DNA of 64,000 nt, from the NCBI GenBank assembly GCA_963776675.1, contig CAVZNR010000029.1, positions 124,001 to 188,000 of the forward strand. The letters run 5' to 3'. The first letter of the stretch is position 1. Every line of letters begins with the position of its first letter. This document shows, in pieces, positions 46,748 through 56,591 of this stretch. Position numbers and translations under genes: made by a program. Origin of the DNA: Hyphomicrobium_A sp963776675 (lineage in GTDB: Bacteria; Pseudomonadota; Alphaproteobacteria; Rhizobiales; Hyphomicrobiaceae). The notes below the pieces were generated by a model. The model saw only the letters and a program-made list of their open reading frames with translations. It was not told where the DNA came from and did not search any database.

Positions 46748-48061
46748 ATGACTCACTTCTCTCCCCGCGAGATCGTCTCCGAGCTCGATCGCTACATCGT
46801 CGGCCAGAACGACGCCAAGCGCGCCGTCGCTATCGCGCTGCGGAACCGCTGGCGCCGCCAGCAGCTCACGGGCGACCTCAAGGAAGAGGTGCTGCCCAAG
46901 AACATCCTGATGATCGGGCCGACGGGCGTGGGCAAGACGGAGATCTCGCGTCGCTTGGCCAAGCTTGCCGGCGCTCCCTTCATCAAGGTCGAGGCGACGA
47001 AGTTTACCGAGGTTGGCTACGTGGGCCGCGACGTGGAATCGATCATCCGCGACCTGGTCGAGGTGGCGCTCGCGCTCGTCAAGGAAGTGAGACGCAAGGA
47101 GGTGCGTGCGAAGGCGGAGAAGAGCGCCGAGGAACGCGTGCTCGACGCGCTTGTCGGTCCCGGCGCCTCGCCTGCCACGCGCGACAGCTTCCGCAAAAGG
47201 CTGCGGGACGGCGAGCTCAACGACAAGGAGATCGAGATCCAGGTTGCGGAGGCCGGCGGGGGCATGCCCATGTTCGAGATTCCCGGCGCGCCCGGCGCCT
47301 CCATTGGCGCCATCAACATCGGCGACATGCTCGGCAAGGCATTTGGCCAGCGCACCAAGCCGCGTCGCGTGACGGTCGAGGACAGCTACGACCTGCTGAT
47401 CGCCGAAGAAAGCGACAAGCTGATCGATACCGATCAGATCGTGGGCGAAGCCATCGACGCCGTGCAGAACAACGGCATCGTGTTTCTCGACGAGATTGAC
47501 AAGATCTGCTCGCGCACGGATGGCGCGCGCATCGGCGGGGACGTGTCGCGCGAAGGTGTGCAGCGCGACTTGCTGCCGCTGATCGAAGGCACGACCGTCT
47601 CTTCCAAGTACGGGCCGGTGAAGACCGACCACGTCCTCTTCATTGCGTCGGGAGCCTTCCACGTCGCCAAGCCGTCCGACCTCTTGCCGGAGCTGCAGGG
47701 CCGCCTGCCGATCCGCGTCGAGTTGAATGCACTGACGCGCGAGGACATGCGGCGCATTCTTACCGAGCCGGAGGCCAGCCTGATCAAGCAGTACGTAGCG
47801 CTGATGGCCACGGAAGGACTGACGCTGACCTTTACCGACGATGCCATCGATGCGCTCGCCGACGTGGCCGTGCTGGTCAACTCCACCGTCGAGAACATCG
47901 GCGCGCGGCGTCTGCAGACGGTCATGGAGCGCGTGCTGGACGAAATCTCGTTCGACGCGTCCGACCGGGACGGGCAGTCGGTCACCATCGACGCCGAATA
48001 CGTGACCTCACGCATCGGCGATCTGGCGAAGAACGCCGACCTGTCGAAGTTCATCCTCTGA
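46748..48061 (+). CDS. hslU: ATP-dependent protease ATPase subunit HslU
   Basis: AAA+ unfoldase of the HslUV protease, 437 residues. It has Walker A IGPTGVGKTEISRRLA, Walker B GIVFLDEIDKIC, the pore loop in GYVGRDVESI, the I-domain insertion (about 110-235), sensor 2 IGARRLQTVMER, and the C-terminal tail ending LSKFIL that docks into HslV. All parts are intact. Confidence 0.96.
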   Translation: MTHFSPREIVSELDRYIVGQNDAKRAVAIALRNRWRRQQLTGDLKEEVLPKNILMIGPTGVGKTEISRRLAKLAGAPFIKVEATKFTEVGYVGRDVESIIRDLVEVALALVKEVRRKEVRAKAEKSAEERVLDALVGPGASPATRDSFRKRLRDGELNDKEIEIQVAEAGGGMPMFEIPGAPGASIGAINIGDMLGKAFGQRTKPRRVTVEDSYDLLIAEESDKLIDTDQIVGEAIDAVQNNGIVFLDEIDKICSRTDGARIGGDVSREGVQRDLLPLIEGTTVSSKYGPVKTDHVLFIASGAFHVAKPSDLLPELQGRLPIRVELNALTREDMRRILTEPEASLIKQYVALMATEGLTLTFTDDAIDALADVAVLVNSTVENIGARRLQTVMERVLDEISFDASDRDGQSVTIDAEYVTSRIGDLAKNADLSKFIL

Positions 48062-48067
48062 CGCAGT

Positions 48068-48104
48068 GCTGCTGCTGCCGGCCATGCGTGCGGTGAGCAG
48101 CAGC
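48068..48104 (+). terminator. Hairpin after hslU
   Basis: A 9-bp stem, GCTGCTGCT with AGCAGCAGC, encloses a 19-base loop seven bases after the hslU stop. The following sequence is only weakly T-rich, so it may be a terminator or a 3'-stabilising structure. Confidence 0.4.
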
Positions 48105-48195
48105 TAAGTCATTTCCGGACCTTTCATATTTCCGTCTACTTTGCACTGCAGCAACGTGAATCACGTAGAGTACGCGTGACGCGGGGTTCTTGCTA

Positions 48196-49564
48196 ATGAC
48201 GACGCATTTGCAGCGACGTGCGGCCTGCCTGCTGGCCGGCGCCATTGCCGGTTCCGTGTTTGGTGCCGGGGAAACGCGCGCCAGCGAAAGCAGCGGCTGC
48301 GCCGCCGCCGGTGCCGGCGCGCTCAACGCCGAGGTCGCTCCGGCGGGTACGGCGACGCGCCAGGCGACACTGGACGCCGGCGACGTCCTCGATTTTACCG
48401 CCCTCTCCAACGCCGCCGTTTCCGTGAGCCTGATCAGCGGATCGGGCGCGCCCCAGAGCCTGCTCAGTGGGTCGTCGACCGCCACGGCCAGCTTCAGAGT
48501 GCCGGCGGCCGGCGCTTACACGTTTGGCATTGCGGCCGGTCCGGGGGCTTCTGCCCAGGTAAGGGTCACATGCGTCTCCGCGCAGACGGCGGCCGCGAAT
48601 GCGGCGTTCCTGGCGCGACGCAAGGATATTATCAACGCCAAGGATCCCGACCGCATCCGCATCGACCGGACGCCGACGGCGATCGCCAATCCCGACAAGC
48701 CGCTTGCGAGCAGCGTCGCCGTCGATGAGCAGGGAAATGCCAAGGAGATCGAGTTCTCGGTGAGCCTTTCGGAGATCGAGGCCGCCGCCAACCCCGGCAG
48801 GAAGCCGTCGCCCGGCTTTGTCGATCTCTGGTTGGAAGGCCGCATGCGGAACTACGCGGTCGGCAGTTCCGACAACGGCAATCTCGGCGTTGTCTATCTC
48901 GGCACGAGGACGAAGCTCGGGCCTGACATTCTGGTCGGCGGTCTCGCCCAGTTCGATCGCGGCGTCGAAAGTGCGACGTACGGCGAAAGCCAGATGGCGG
49001 CAAGCGGTTGGATGGTAGGGCCCTACATGAGCATGAAGCTCGGTTCGGGCGTCGTATTCGATAGCCGCGTGGCGTGGGGTGAGACCGAGAACGTGGTTCC
49101 GGGCCTGGCGCTCAGCGACAGCGAGACCGACCGCCGGCTCCTTCGCGCCAAGCTTACAGGTACGCGCCAAGTCGAAGGTTGGAATGTCGCCCCGAGCTTG
49201 AAGTTTGTCTACTTGGAGGACGCCGTGCGCGACGGCGACAGCGGCGAGACCCGGGCGCAGGGAACGGGCCGAGTTCGAATTGTTGCCGGAGGTCTCACGG
49301 CGCTTCAACGTCAATGCCGACACATTCGTCGAGCCGCGAGCAGCCGTCGGCGGTTTCGTCGGCTTTGATGACTTGACTGCGCTCGAGCCAATGGTGCTGA
49401 CGGGAAGCGAAGCGGATCTTCACCTGAAGGCCGAGGCGGGCGTTGCGCTCGGCGTAAAGGACGGCTCGCGCTTGGAGGCGACGGGCGGGGTGGAGAGCGC
49501 GGGCACGACGGCGCCGGAAACGTGGACGGGACGCCTTCAGCTCAATGTGCCGCTCGGAAAATAG
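48196..49564 (+). CDS. Autotransporter beta-barrel domain protein (frameshifted)
   Basis: Exported protein of about 455 residues with an N-terminal signal peptide (ending ETRAS). A short Ala/Gly/Ser-rich passenger follows (about 35-130). Then a segment of alternating hydrophobic and polar strands resembles an outer-membrane autotransporter barrel (GFVDLWLEGRMRNYAVG, GPDILVGGLAQFDRG, GWMVGPYMSMKLGSGVVF, RFNVNADTFVEPRAAVGGFV, ending RLQLNVPLGK). The frame breaks at ETRAQ; removing one G at 49260-49262 joins it to ERAEFELLPEV. The passenger is much shorter than in classical autotransporters. Confidence 0.72.
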
Positions 49565-49772
49565 AAGCGCGGATGTTGCGGTGCATCCAATTTTGTCAAC
49601 ATTGTCTTTACGCACGTGTAATGGAAAGTTATTTCAGGTGTCGCAATAGTCACGTATAGTGATTGTTGTAGGTGATCAGCATTGGCGCGGGTATCCGCCT
49701 CGCAAGGCGGTTTGAAATAGCTCCCCCACTTATTCATGCCTGCGGTGCTGGTCTCCCGCGAGGAGGTGATGC

Positions 49773-49976
49773 ATGGCATGCCCGAAACTAGAGGTCCGAG
49801 GAAAACGGGTCATCCTGCTCAGCGGGTTTCACGACACGTTCGACGCTGAACGTGCGTCCGTCGTGATCAAGGACGGTGATGTGAAATCCGTCGAGCTTCT
49901 GCAGCAATCGGCAAGACGGCACCCCGACGCGGTTGCTTTCGGCTACGTCGCGGGGAAATGGGTTCCGGCCGCTTGA
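49773..49976 (+). CDS. Small hypothetical protein with strong ribosome site
   Basis: Protein of 67 residues, MACPKLEVRGKRVILLSGFH then DTFDAERASVVIKDGDVKSV, ending AGKWVPAA. It looks like a small beta-rich cytoplasmic protein. GAGGAGG lies eight bases before ATG, an almost ideal ribosome site, which is the main support for a real gene. No family recognised. Confidence 0.6.
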   Translation: MACPKLEVRGKRVILLSGFHDTFDAERASVVIKDGDVKSVELLQQSARRHPDAVAFGYVAGKWVPAA

Positions 49977-50075
49977 GGCCAGGACTTGAGGCCAAATGGC
50001 CGGGGCGGTGAGGCGCGCCCCATTAGCGAAAGCTCGACCTACCGAGGCGATGACCCCCAGGAATACCTTTGGCTC

Positions 50076-50110
50076 GCCCCGCAGACCGGCACTCCGCCGG
50101 CCTGCGGGGC
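50076..50110 (+). terminator. Long hairpin between the small gene and rlmN
   Basis: GCCCCGCAG pairs with CTGCGGGGC, and inside it CCGGC pairs with GCCGG, with one mismatch between the two stems and a 5-base loop. The downstream stretch TTGCGCCCTTTC is moderately T-rich. It is probably the terminator of the gene at 49773-49976. Confidence 0.55.
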
Positions 50111-50178
50111 TTGCGCCCTTTCAGGCGGCCGGAAGACGCGTTAGATAGGGCGCGAACGCCTCGGCCTATAAGAGAAAC

Positions 50179-51405
50179 ATGGTCCTCCTCGCAGATACGA
50201 GCCCGGTCCCCGCAGCGGACCCCGCAGCCGAGCTGCCGCGCAAGCCCTCGCTCGCGGGGCTGAGCCGCGGCGGCTTGCGCGCCGCGCTCGCTGCGATCGG
50301 CGTGCCCGAGCGGCAGCTGCGCATGCGCGTCGGCCAGCTTTGGAGCTGGATCTACGTGCGCGGCGTTCCAGACTTCGAGGCGATGACCGACGTCTCGAAA
50401 GATCTACGCACCGCGCTCGCGGCAAGCTACACACTCGCCCGGCCCGAGATCGTCACCGAGCAGGTCTCCGTCGACGGCACGCGCAAGTGGCTCTTGCGGC
50501 TCGCGGCGCAGGGGAGTGATGGCAAGGCCCCCGAGATCGAGACGGTCTACATCCCCGAGGCCGAGCGTGGCACCTTGTGCATCTCGAGCCAGGTCGGCTG
50601 CACGCTGAACTGCACCTTCTGCCATACCGGCACGCAGCGGCTGGTGCGCAATCTTACGGCGTCCGAGATCGTCGCGCAGATCCTGCTCGCGCGCGACCGC
50701 ATTGGCGACTGGCCGGGCGCGACCGCGCCGCAAGATGGGCGTCTGCTGCCCGCGAGCGAACGCAAGATCACCAACATTGTTCTGATGGGCATGGGTGAGC
50801 CGCTCTACAACTTCGAGAACGTCAGGGAGGCGGTCGAGGTCGCCGCCGACGGCGAAGGGCTCTCGGTCTCCAAGCGGCGCATCACCTTGTCCACTTCCGG
50901 CATCGTGCCGGAAATCGGCCGCTGGGGCGCGGAAGCCGGCAGCATGCTCGCCATCTCGCTGCATGCCACCAACGATGGCTTGCGCGACGAGCTTGTTCCC
51001 ATCAACCGCAAGTACCCGCTCGCCGAGCTGTTGGAGGCTTGCCGCAACTATCCGGGGCTTTCGAACGCCAAGCGCATCACCTTCGAGTACGTGATGCTCA
51101 AGGGCGTGAACGACAGTCTCGCGGAGGCGCGCGCGCTGGTGCGGCTCTTGGCCGGCATTCCAGCGAAGATCAATCTCATTCCCTTTAATCCTTGGCCCGG
51201 TGCGCCCTACGAGTGCTCGGACTGGGAGCAGATCGAGCGCTTTGCCGACGTCGTCAACAAGGCGGGCTACGCCAGCCCCGTGCGCACGCCGCGCGGGCGC
51301 GACATCCATGCCGCCTGTGGGCAGCTCAAGTCGGCGAGCGTCCGCTTGCGGGCCAGTGAACGCGCCGCGGGGGCGGCGCTGCCGGCGGAGGGGAGCGGGG
51401 GTTAG
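50179..51405 (+). CDS. rlmN: Dual-specificity rRNA/tRNA methyltransferase RlmN
   Basis: Radical-SAM enzyme that methylates C2 of A2503 in 23S rRNA and A37 in some tRNAs, 408 residues. The cluster motif CTLNCTFCHTG, the GMGEPLYNFENV segment, ISLHATNDGLRDELVPINRK, EYVMLKGVND and the C-terminal catalytic cysteine in RDIHAACGQLK are all present. An extra basic/Ala-rich tail follows. The next gene starts 5 bp after the stop. Confidence 0.95.
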   Translation: MVLLADTSPVPAADPAAELPRKPSLAGLSRGGLRAALAAIGVPERQLRMRVGQLWSWIYVRGVPDFEAMTDVSKDLRTALAASYTLARPEIVTEQVSVDGTRKWLLRLAAQGSDGKAPEIETVYIPEAERGTLCISSQVGCTLNCTFCHTGTQRLVRNLTASEIVAQILLARDRIGDWPGATAPQDGRLLPASERKITNIVLMGMGEPLYNFENVREAVEVAADGEGLSVSKRRITLSTSGIVPEIGRWGAEAGSMLAISLHATNDGLRDELVPINRKYPLAELLEACRNYPGLSNAKRITFEYVMLKGVNDSLAEARALVRLLAGIPAKINLIPFNPWPGAPYECSDWEQIERFADVVNKAGYASPVRTPRGRDIHAACGQLKSASVRLRASERAAGAALPAEGSGG

Positions 51406-51410
51406 GGGAC

Positions 51411-51842
51411 GTGTTCTGGAGGACGGTCGGCCGTATCATTGTCGTCGCGCTCTCGCTTCTGGTGGCGACGGCTGCATCGATGTTCGTGCTCATCACGTTG
51501 GGGCTTGAACGCATCACCGGCGTTCTGCATCAGCGCGAGGTCCCGGGTGACGAATTGTTCCAGGCCATGTTCGACCTGATGAACCAGGGCCTACTGCTCG
51601 CCACCAGCTTTACGGTCATCCCGGCGCTGCTGGTGGTCTTCATCGGCGAGGTCGCCCGCATCCGCTCGGCGCTCTACTACGTGGGCGGTGGCGGCCTGTC
51701 GCTCGCCGCCATACCTCTGCTGGCGCGCTACGGACCGGGGATCACCGGCGTGCAAGCCGACCAGGTCGTTTGGCAGGTGTTCGCCACGGCCGGATTCGCC
51801 GGCGGCCTCGTCTATTGGCTGCTGGCCGGACGCAACGCATGA
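51411..51842 (+). CDS. Four-helix membrane protein (copy 1 of related pair)
   Basis: Protein of 143 residues starting with GTG, with four predicted transmembrane helices (IIVVALSLLVATAASMFVLI, LLLATSFTVIPALLVVFIG, LYYVGGGGLSLAAIPLLA, VFATAGFAGGLVYWLLAG). The last helix, GFAGGLVYWLLAGR, matches the last helix of the next gene, VFGGLAYWLVAGR, and the overall layout is the same. It is tightly linked to rlmN (5 bp). Function unknown. Confidence 0.68.
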   Translation: MFWRTVGRIIVVALSLLVATAASMFVLITLGLERITGVLHQREVPGDELFQAMFDLMNQGLLLATSFTVIPALLVVFIGEVARIRSALYYVGGGGLSLAAIPLLARYGPGITGVQADQVVWQVFATAGFAGGLVYWLLAGRNA

Positions 51843-51934
51843 GGAGCTTTGCGGGTCCAAATACCGCTTTTTCGTTGGGATTTGCGGCGGCAGGCTTGTA
51901 AACTCAACACGGGACCAAAGGGGGCTTTTCGCGT

Positions 51935-52471
51935 ATGAGTATGCTTGGCACGATATTCCGGATTCTCATCGGCTTCGCCATCGCCTGCCTGGTCGCCGGC
52001 GCGGTCACGACGGCGTTCATCGTGACGCCCACCGACGTGGCTGCTTTATCTCCCGATGTGCGGCCCGAGCAGCTCGGCTATGCGGGCCTGCTGTCGCTCT
52101 ATGCCGCGACCCATTCGGCGATTTTCGCCTTTCCCTTCGCGCTGATCGCCATCGCGCTCGCCGAGTGGCTGTGCGTGCGCTCGTGGATTTACTACACGAT
52201 CGTCGGCATCCTGATCGCGCTCGGCGGCTTTGCGGCGGTGTCCTATTTCGAGGTCGAGGGCCAGCCCACCATCATCAACAATTATGCCCTGCGCACCTTC
52301 CTGACGGTCGGCGTGTTCGGCGGCCTGGCTTACTGGCTGGTGGCCGGGCGCAGGGCCGGGGGGCGGCGGGGCGACCGGCCGGCGCCGGCCGAGCAGGTCT
52401 CCGAGCCTGAGGAGGCGGAGGAGGACGCGGAGCCTTCGACCAGCGCCAAGCTCGCCGAAGCGGCGAATTAG
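51935..52471 (+). CDS. Four-helix membrane protein (copy 2 of related pair)
   Basis: Protein of 178 residues with four transmembrane helices (LIGFAIACLVAGAVTTAFIV, HSAIFAFPFALIAIALAEWL, IYYTIVGILIALGGFAAVSY, TFLTVGVFGGLAYWLVAG) and a charged Ala/Glu-rich tail of about 40 residues facing the cytoplasm. It shares the last-helix motif and helix spacing with the gene before it, suggesting tandem duplication. Function unknown. Confidence 0.68.
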   Translation: MSMLGTIFRILIGFAIACLVAGAVTTAFIVTPTDVAALSPDVRPEQLGYAGLLSLYAATHSAIFAFPFALIAIALAEWLCVRSWIYYTIVGILIALGGFAAVSYFEVEGQPTIINNYALRTFLTVGVFGGLAYWLVAGRRAGGRRGDRPAPAEQVSEPEEAEEDAEPSTSAKLAEAAN

Positions 52472-52637
52472 GGCGTATTGCCCTTTTCGATTATGTCTTT
52501 GTTAGACCCGGCTATGTAATTCATCTTGTTGCAGCGCAGCGGAGCGATTATGCTTTTGTTTGCGCATTCTTAGCCCGGCGGCCGGCGAAACTGCCTCAAT
52601 CGTCCGGGCCTTTGCGAGGCGGTGAAAAAAGCGGCCC

Positions 52638-53249
52638 ATGCTCGACACCCGGCTTCAGGAGCGCTTTGCGCGCCGTTGCACCGATGCCGCCTTCGGCTAC
52701 ACCGCGGCGACGACCGCCGCCTATGCCGCTTTTGCCGACCAGGTTTTCGACTTCTGGACCGGCGTCCTCGAGCCCCCGCGCCGCCAGCCGCCGGCACCCC
52801 AGCTCACGTGGGGCTGGCCGATGCTGCCGATGGCCGCTCCGGCGCCGCGCCGTGAGCCGACCCCTGCACCGTTTCTGCCCTTTGTCTGGGCCATGCCGGC
52901 GCAAAGGCGTCCGGTGGATGGCGCTTTTGCCGGCGCGCATGTCGCCTTTACCGCCTGGCTTGATCTCTTTTCCTACACCGTGCCGTCACCGGCTTGGCCG
53001 ATGGCATGCATGATGATGGCCTCGGGCGTGCCCCGTTCCGTCGCCGTGCCCACGGCGGAGGCCAATATCGCCGTGATGGAGGCCGCCGAGGCCGCCACCT
53101 CATCGGTGCAGCAGGTGCTCGCCAGCTACCGCAGCGACGGCGGCCACGCGGTGGCCCGCCAGCAGTGGCCGGCGCCGAGCCTGATGATGCTGGCCATGCT
53201 GGTGCCGCTCAACGTCGGCGCGATGCTCAGCTCGATGCGCGTGGCCTAG
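52638..53249 (+). CDS. Hypothetical Ala/Pro/Met-rich protein
   Basis: Protein of 203 residues, starting MLDTRLQERFARRCTDAAFG. The middle is rich in Ala, Pro and Trp (APQLTWGWPMLPMAAPAPRR), and the C-terminal part is moderately hydrophobic (PSLMMLAMLVPLNVGAMLSS). The amphipathic N-terminal half faintly resembles phasin-like proteins, but I cannot assign a family. No signal peptide is evident. It ends 8 bp before a convergent gene. Confidence 0.5.
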   Translation: MLDTRLQERFARRCTDAAFGYTAATTAAYAAFADQVFDFWTGVLEPPRRQPPAPQLTWGWPMLPMAAPAPRREPTPAPFLPFVWAMPAQRRPVDGAFAGAHVAFTAWLDLFSYTVPSPAWPMACMMMASGVPRSVAVPTAEANIAVMEAAEAATSSVQQVLASYRSDGGHAVARQQWPAPSLMMLAMLVPLNVGAMLSSMRVA

Positions 53250-53257
53250 TCAGCCGC

Positions 53258-53510
53258 TCAGGTCGCCGCATTCTTGCTTGCAGAGCGCTTGATTCGGCAG
53301 TGCGCGCGGCGCTTTTTGCCGGTTTTGGTCGTGGTGGCCTGGCGCCAGTAGCACTCGCGTCTTGCCCCCACAGGCGCTCTCATCCAGGCCCACGCAGACC
53401 GACGGCGGCTTCCTGATCTTGGTGACTTTGGCTCCCTCGGCCCAACCGGGTGCGGCCGGTGCACAGAGCGCGGCGATGCTGATGAGCGCCGCCAAACTTG
53501 AAATACGCAT
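53258..53510 (-). CDS. Small secreted Cys-rich protein (frameshifted)
   Basis: Protein of about 83 residues with a signal peptide (SLAALISIAALCAPAAPGWA). The mature part begins PPSVCVGLDESACG. Removing one base from a run of five C (53365-53369) joins it to ECYWRQATTTKTGKKRRAHC, restoring a four-cysteine module C-x6-C...C-x15-C. Without the correction the C-terminus is unlike any secreted protein. I recall similar short exported modules in related bacteria but know no function. Confidence 0.6.
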
Positions 53511-54124
53511 AACGCAAACTCCCCTGAAACAATGCATGTACAATGCATGAACACGAGAGAAAATCAAGCGACTTTTTCTCGCAGACTTGCCGCGGCCGTC
53601 GCGGCGCGCAAGCGAATGATTGAAAGGAGGTTATGACTCCGCGCAAAAGCGCTATGCGCATCCGTCCAAAGCCTGACATGCGCCGCGATAAGGTTATGGC
53701 GTCTAGCGACGTCGAGGCGCCGGGCAAACTCCGCCGCGAACACGGCGATCGACACCCGCGTCGCCCGATCCCTCGCTCATTGCGAGCACGGCGAGGCGGC
53801 GGCTCGGCCGCGATCGAACATCGGTACAAGTGAGTTCGGTCGATGCGAACTCGCACCCGCACGTCAGGCGGGGTGGCGACCGCGCATTCGCACCCTTGCA
53901 ACCCCTCACCCGGCTCGCATGCTGTCGCATTGCGACGCCGACCTCTCCCCCTGGGAGAGGTCGAGAAGCGTCGGGGTGAGGGGTTCGCACATCGCCTGTA
54001 CGCCGTGTGCTCAGCGCCTTGCGGGGCGGCGGCCGATCCCTATAGTGCGCGGCCGTACGACGCTTCGTCGACCCGTACGATGCTCCGTCTCTCAAATCGC
54101 ACCTGCCCATCCGAAAGAGCCGCG
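53511..54124. other. Intergenic region before argG, with one palindromic repeat
   Basis: About 610 bp. It holds a nested palindromic repeat (53901-53984) and must contain the argG promoter. One short frame at 53633 follows AAAGGAGGTT, but its protein is Arg-rich and looks non-coding. No RNA gene was recognised. Confidence 0.5.
53901..53984. repeat. Nested palindromic intergenic repeat (copy A)
   Basis: An outer pair, ACCCCTCACCC and GGGGTGAGGGGT, flanks an inner hairpin CGACCTCTCCC..GGGAGAGGTCG. The same building blocks recur at 58584-58640, 58661-58747 and 58771-58795. This is a dispersed REP-like element, probably transcribed into hairpins. Confidence 0.75.
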
Positions 54125-55360
<1,236 letters not shown>

Positions 55361-55402
55361 GCGTCGTGTCGACCGCTCGACGTACGGGTCGGCGCCCCGA
55401 CC

Positions 55403-55463
55403 GTCAGCTCATACGTGAGGATCCGTCGCGCGCGCTCAGTGCTGCGAGTTCGGGGAGGGGCCA
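55403..55463 (+). repeat. 60-bp dispersed repeat (copy 1)
   Basis: The stretch GTCAGCTC..CCGTCGCGCGC..TGCTGCGAGTTCGG..GGGGCC downstream of argG is closely matched at 59540-59599, immediately beside the second IS copy. Identity by eye is about 75-80 percent with small gaps. Origin unknown. Confidence 0.5.
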
Positions 55464-55510
55464 GGAGCAGACCACTTCCAGCTTGTTGGATCGCTACGGC
55501 TTTGCCTTGG

Positions 55511-56414
55511 TCAGAGATCGATCGAGGCGTTCCAGACTTGCATGCAATTCCTTCCGGCGGCTTTGGCCGCGTAGAGCGCCTGGTCCGCTCGCTCAATCGA
55601 TGCCTCCAAAGGCGCGTCGGCATCGAGCGGCGCGAGGCCGACCGAGACGGTCACTTGAAATGATGAGTTCCCATTACTCTTGAAATGCATGTCCGGCAAG
55701 AGCCCGGCGCAGCCGCTCGATGGCAGCGCCGCCGGTATGAATATCCGCCTCGGGCATACAAATCAGGAACTCTTCGCCGCCGTACCGGAAGAGCAAGTCG
55801 TAGGGTCGAAGCTGACTCTTAAGCTGGCGCCCAAACGTGGCGAGGACCTTGTCGCCCATTACATGGCCGTACGTGTCATTGACGTTCTTGAAGTGATCGA
55901 GGTCTAGCATCGCTAGGCAGCAAGATTGAAGTTCCCGCTTTACTAGCGCCTGCTGCTCGCGCAGCCTTGTGAGCATGCCGACCCGATTGGAAGCGCCGGT
56001 CAATGGATCGAGCTTGTAGAGGCTGTCCTCAATTTCACCCTTCGTAGTAAGAATCTCCATGCGCAGCTTTTTGAGAACATGGCTGAAGTCATCGTAATCT
56101 CGCGGTAGGTTCTTATCGCGCTTGGCCGAATTCCGAAGGAGCGTCCTCGCACAATTGTGGAGGCGTTGGTGCAAGGTTTCGATCTCGGAAAAGGCAGGAT
56201 GCCCCGCCAGGGAATGTGTGCCGTCGCAATAGATCCATTGGCCAAATCGACAGTTGCGATGTGCCTCCTTTTCGAGATCTCGCTGGTCGGGTGAGAGACC
56301 GCAGATGAGAGTCCGGTTGAGTTCATCGTGCCATTGCTCATGGTGGTGGATGGCTTGATCTAGCTCGGTCAATGCTTTGTGCATTTGTTCTTGAGTGAGG
56401 TCGGAAAAGGGCAT
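55511..56414 (-). CDS. dgcZ: CZB-GGDEF diguanylate cyclase, DgcZ-like (frameshifted)
   Basis: Cytoplasmic diguanylate cyclase with the architecture of E. coli DgcZ. The zinc-sensing CZB domain (about 15-110) has ligand candidates among H23-H25, then C55 in HRNCRFGQW, and H82 and H86 in LHQRLHNC. The GGDEF domain has DLDHFKNVNDTYGH and the active RYGGEEFLICMPEA, with RPYD five residues before it as the inhibition site. The frame breaks near the end; removing one base at 55697 gives PDMHFKSNGNSSFQVTVSVG and the conserved RADQALYAAKAAGRN. About 300 residues in all. Confidence 0.85.
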
Positions 56415-56591
56415 GCGGATCCTCCAAAGCATCCGACAAGTCGGCGCGCTCCTTCGAGCTGTGCCAAAGGTAGGCATCCGATCCTAGATCGGGCGCCGTA
56501 GCGCTATACCTAATACAGGGTCGAAAACTTTATAGAGAGCCATGACGGCCGCAAATCGCCTTGCCGGGAGCTTTGCGCAATGTCTGCCCCG

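Noticed and set aside
53633..53833. Short frame after a near-perfect AAAGGAGGTT sequence
   Set aside because: The ribosome-site-like motif is only two bases from ATG, and the protein is Arg/Pro-rich with no conserved pattern.
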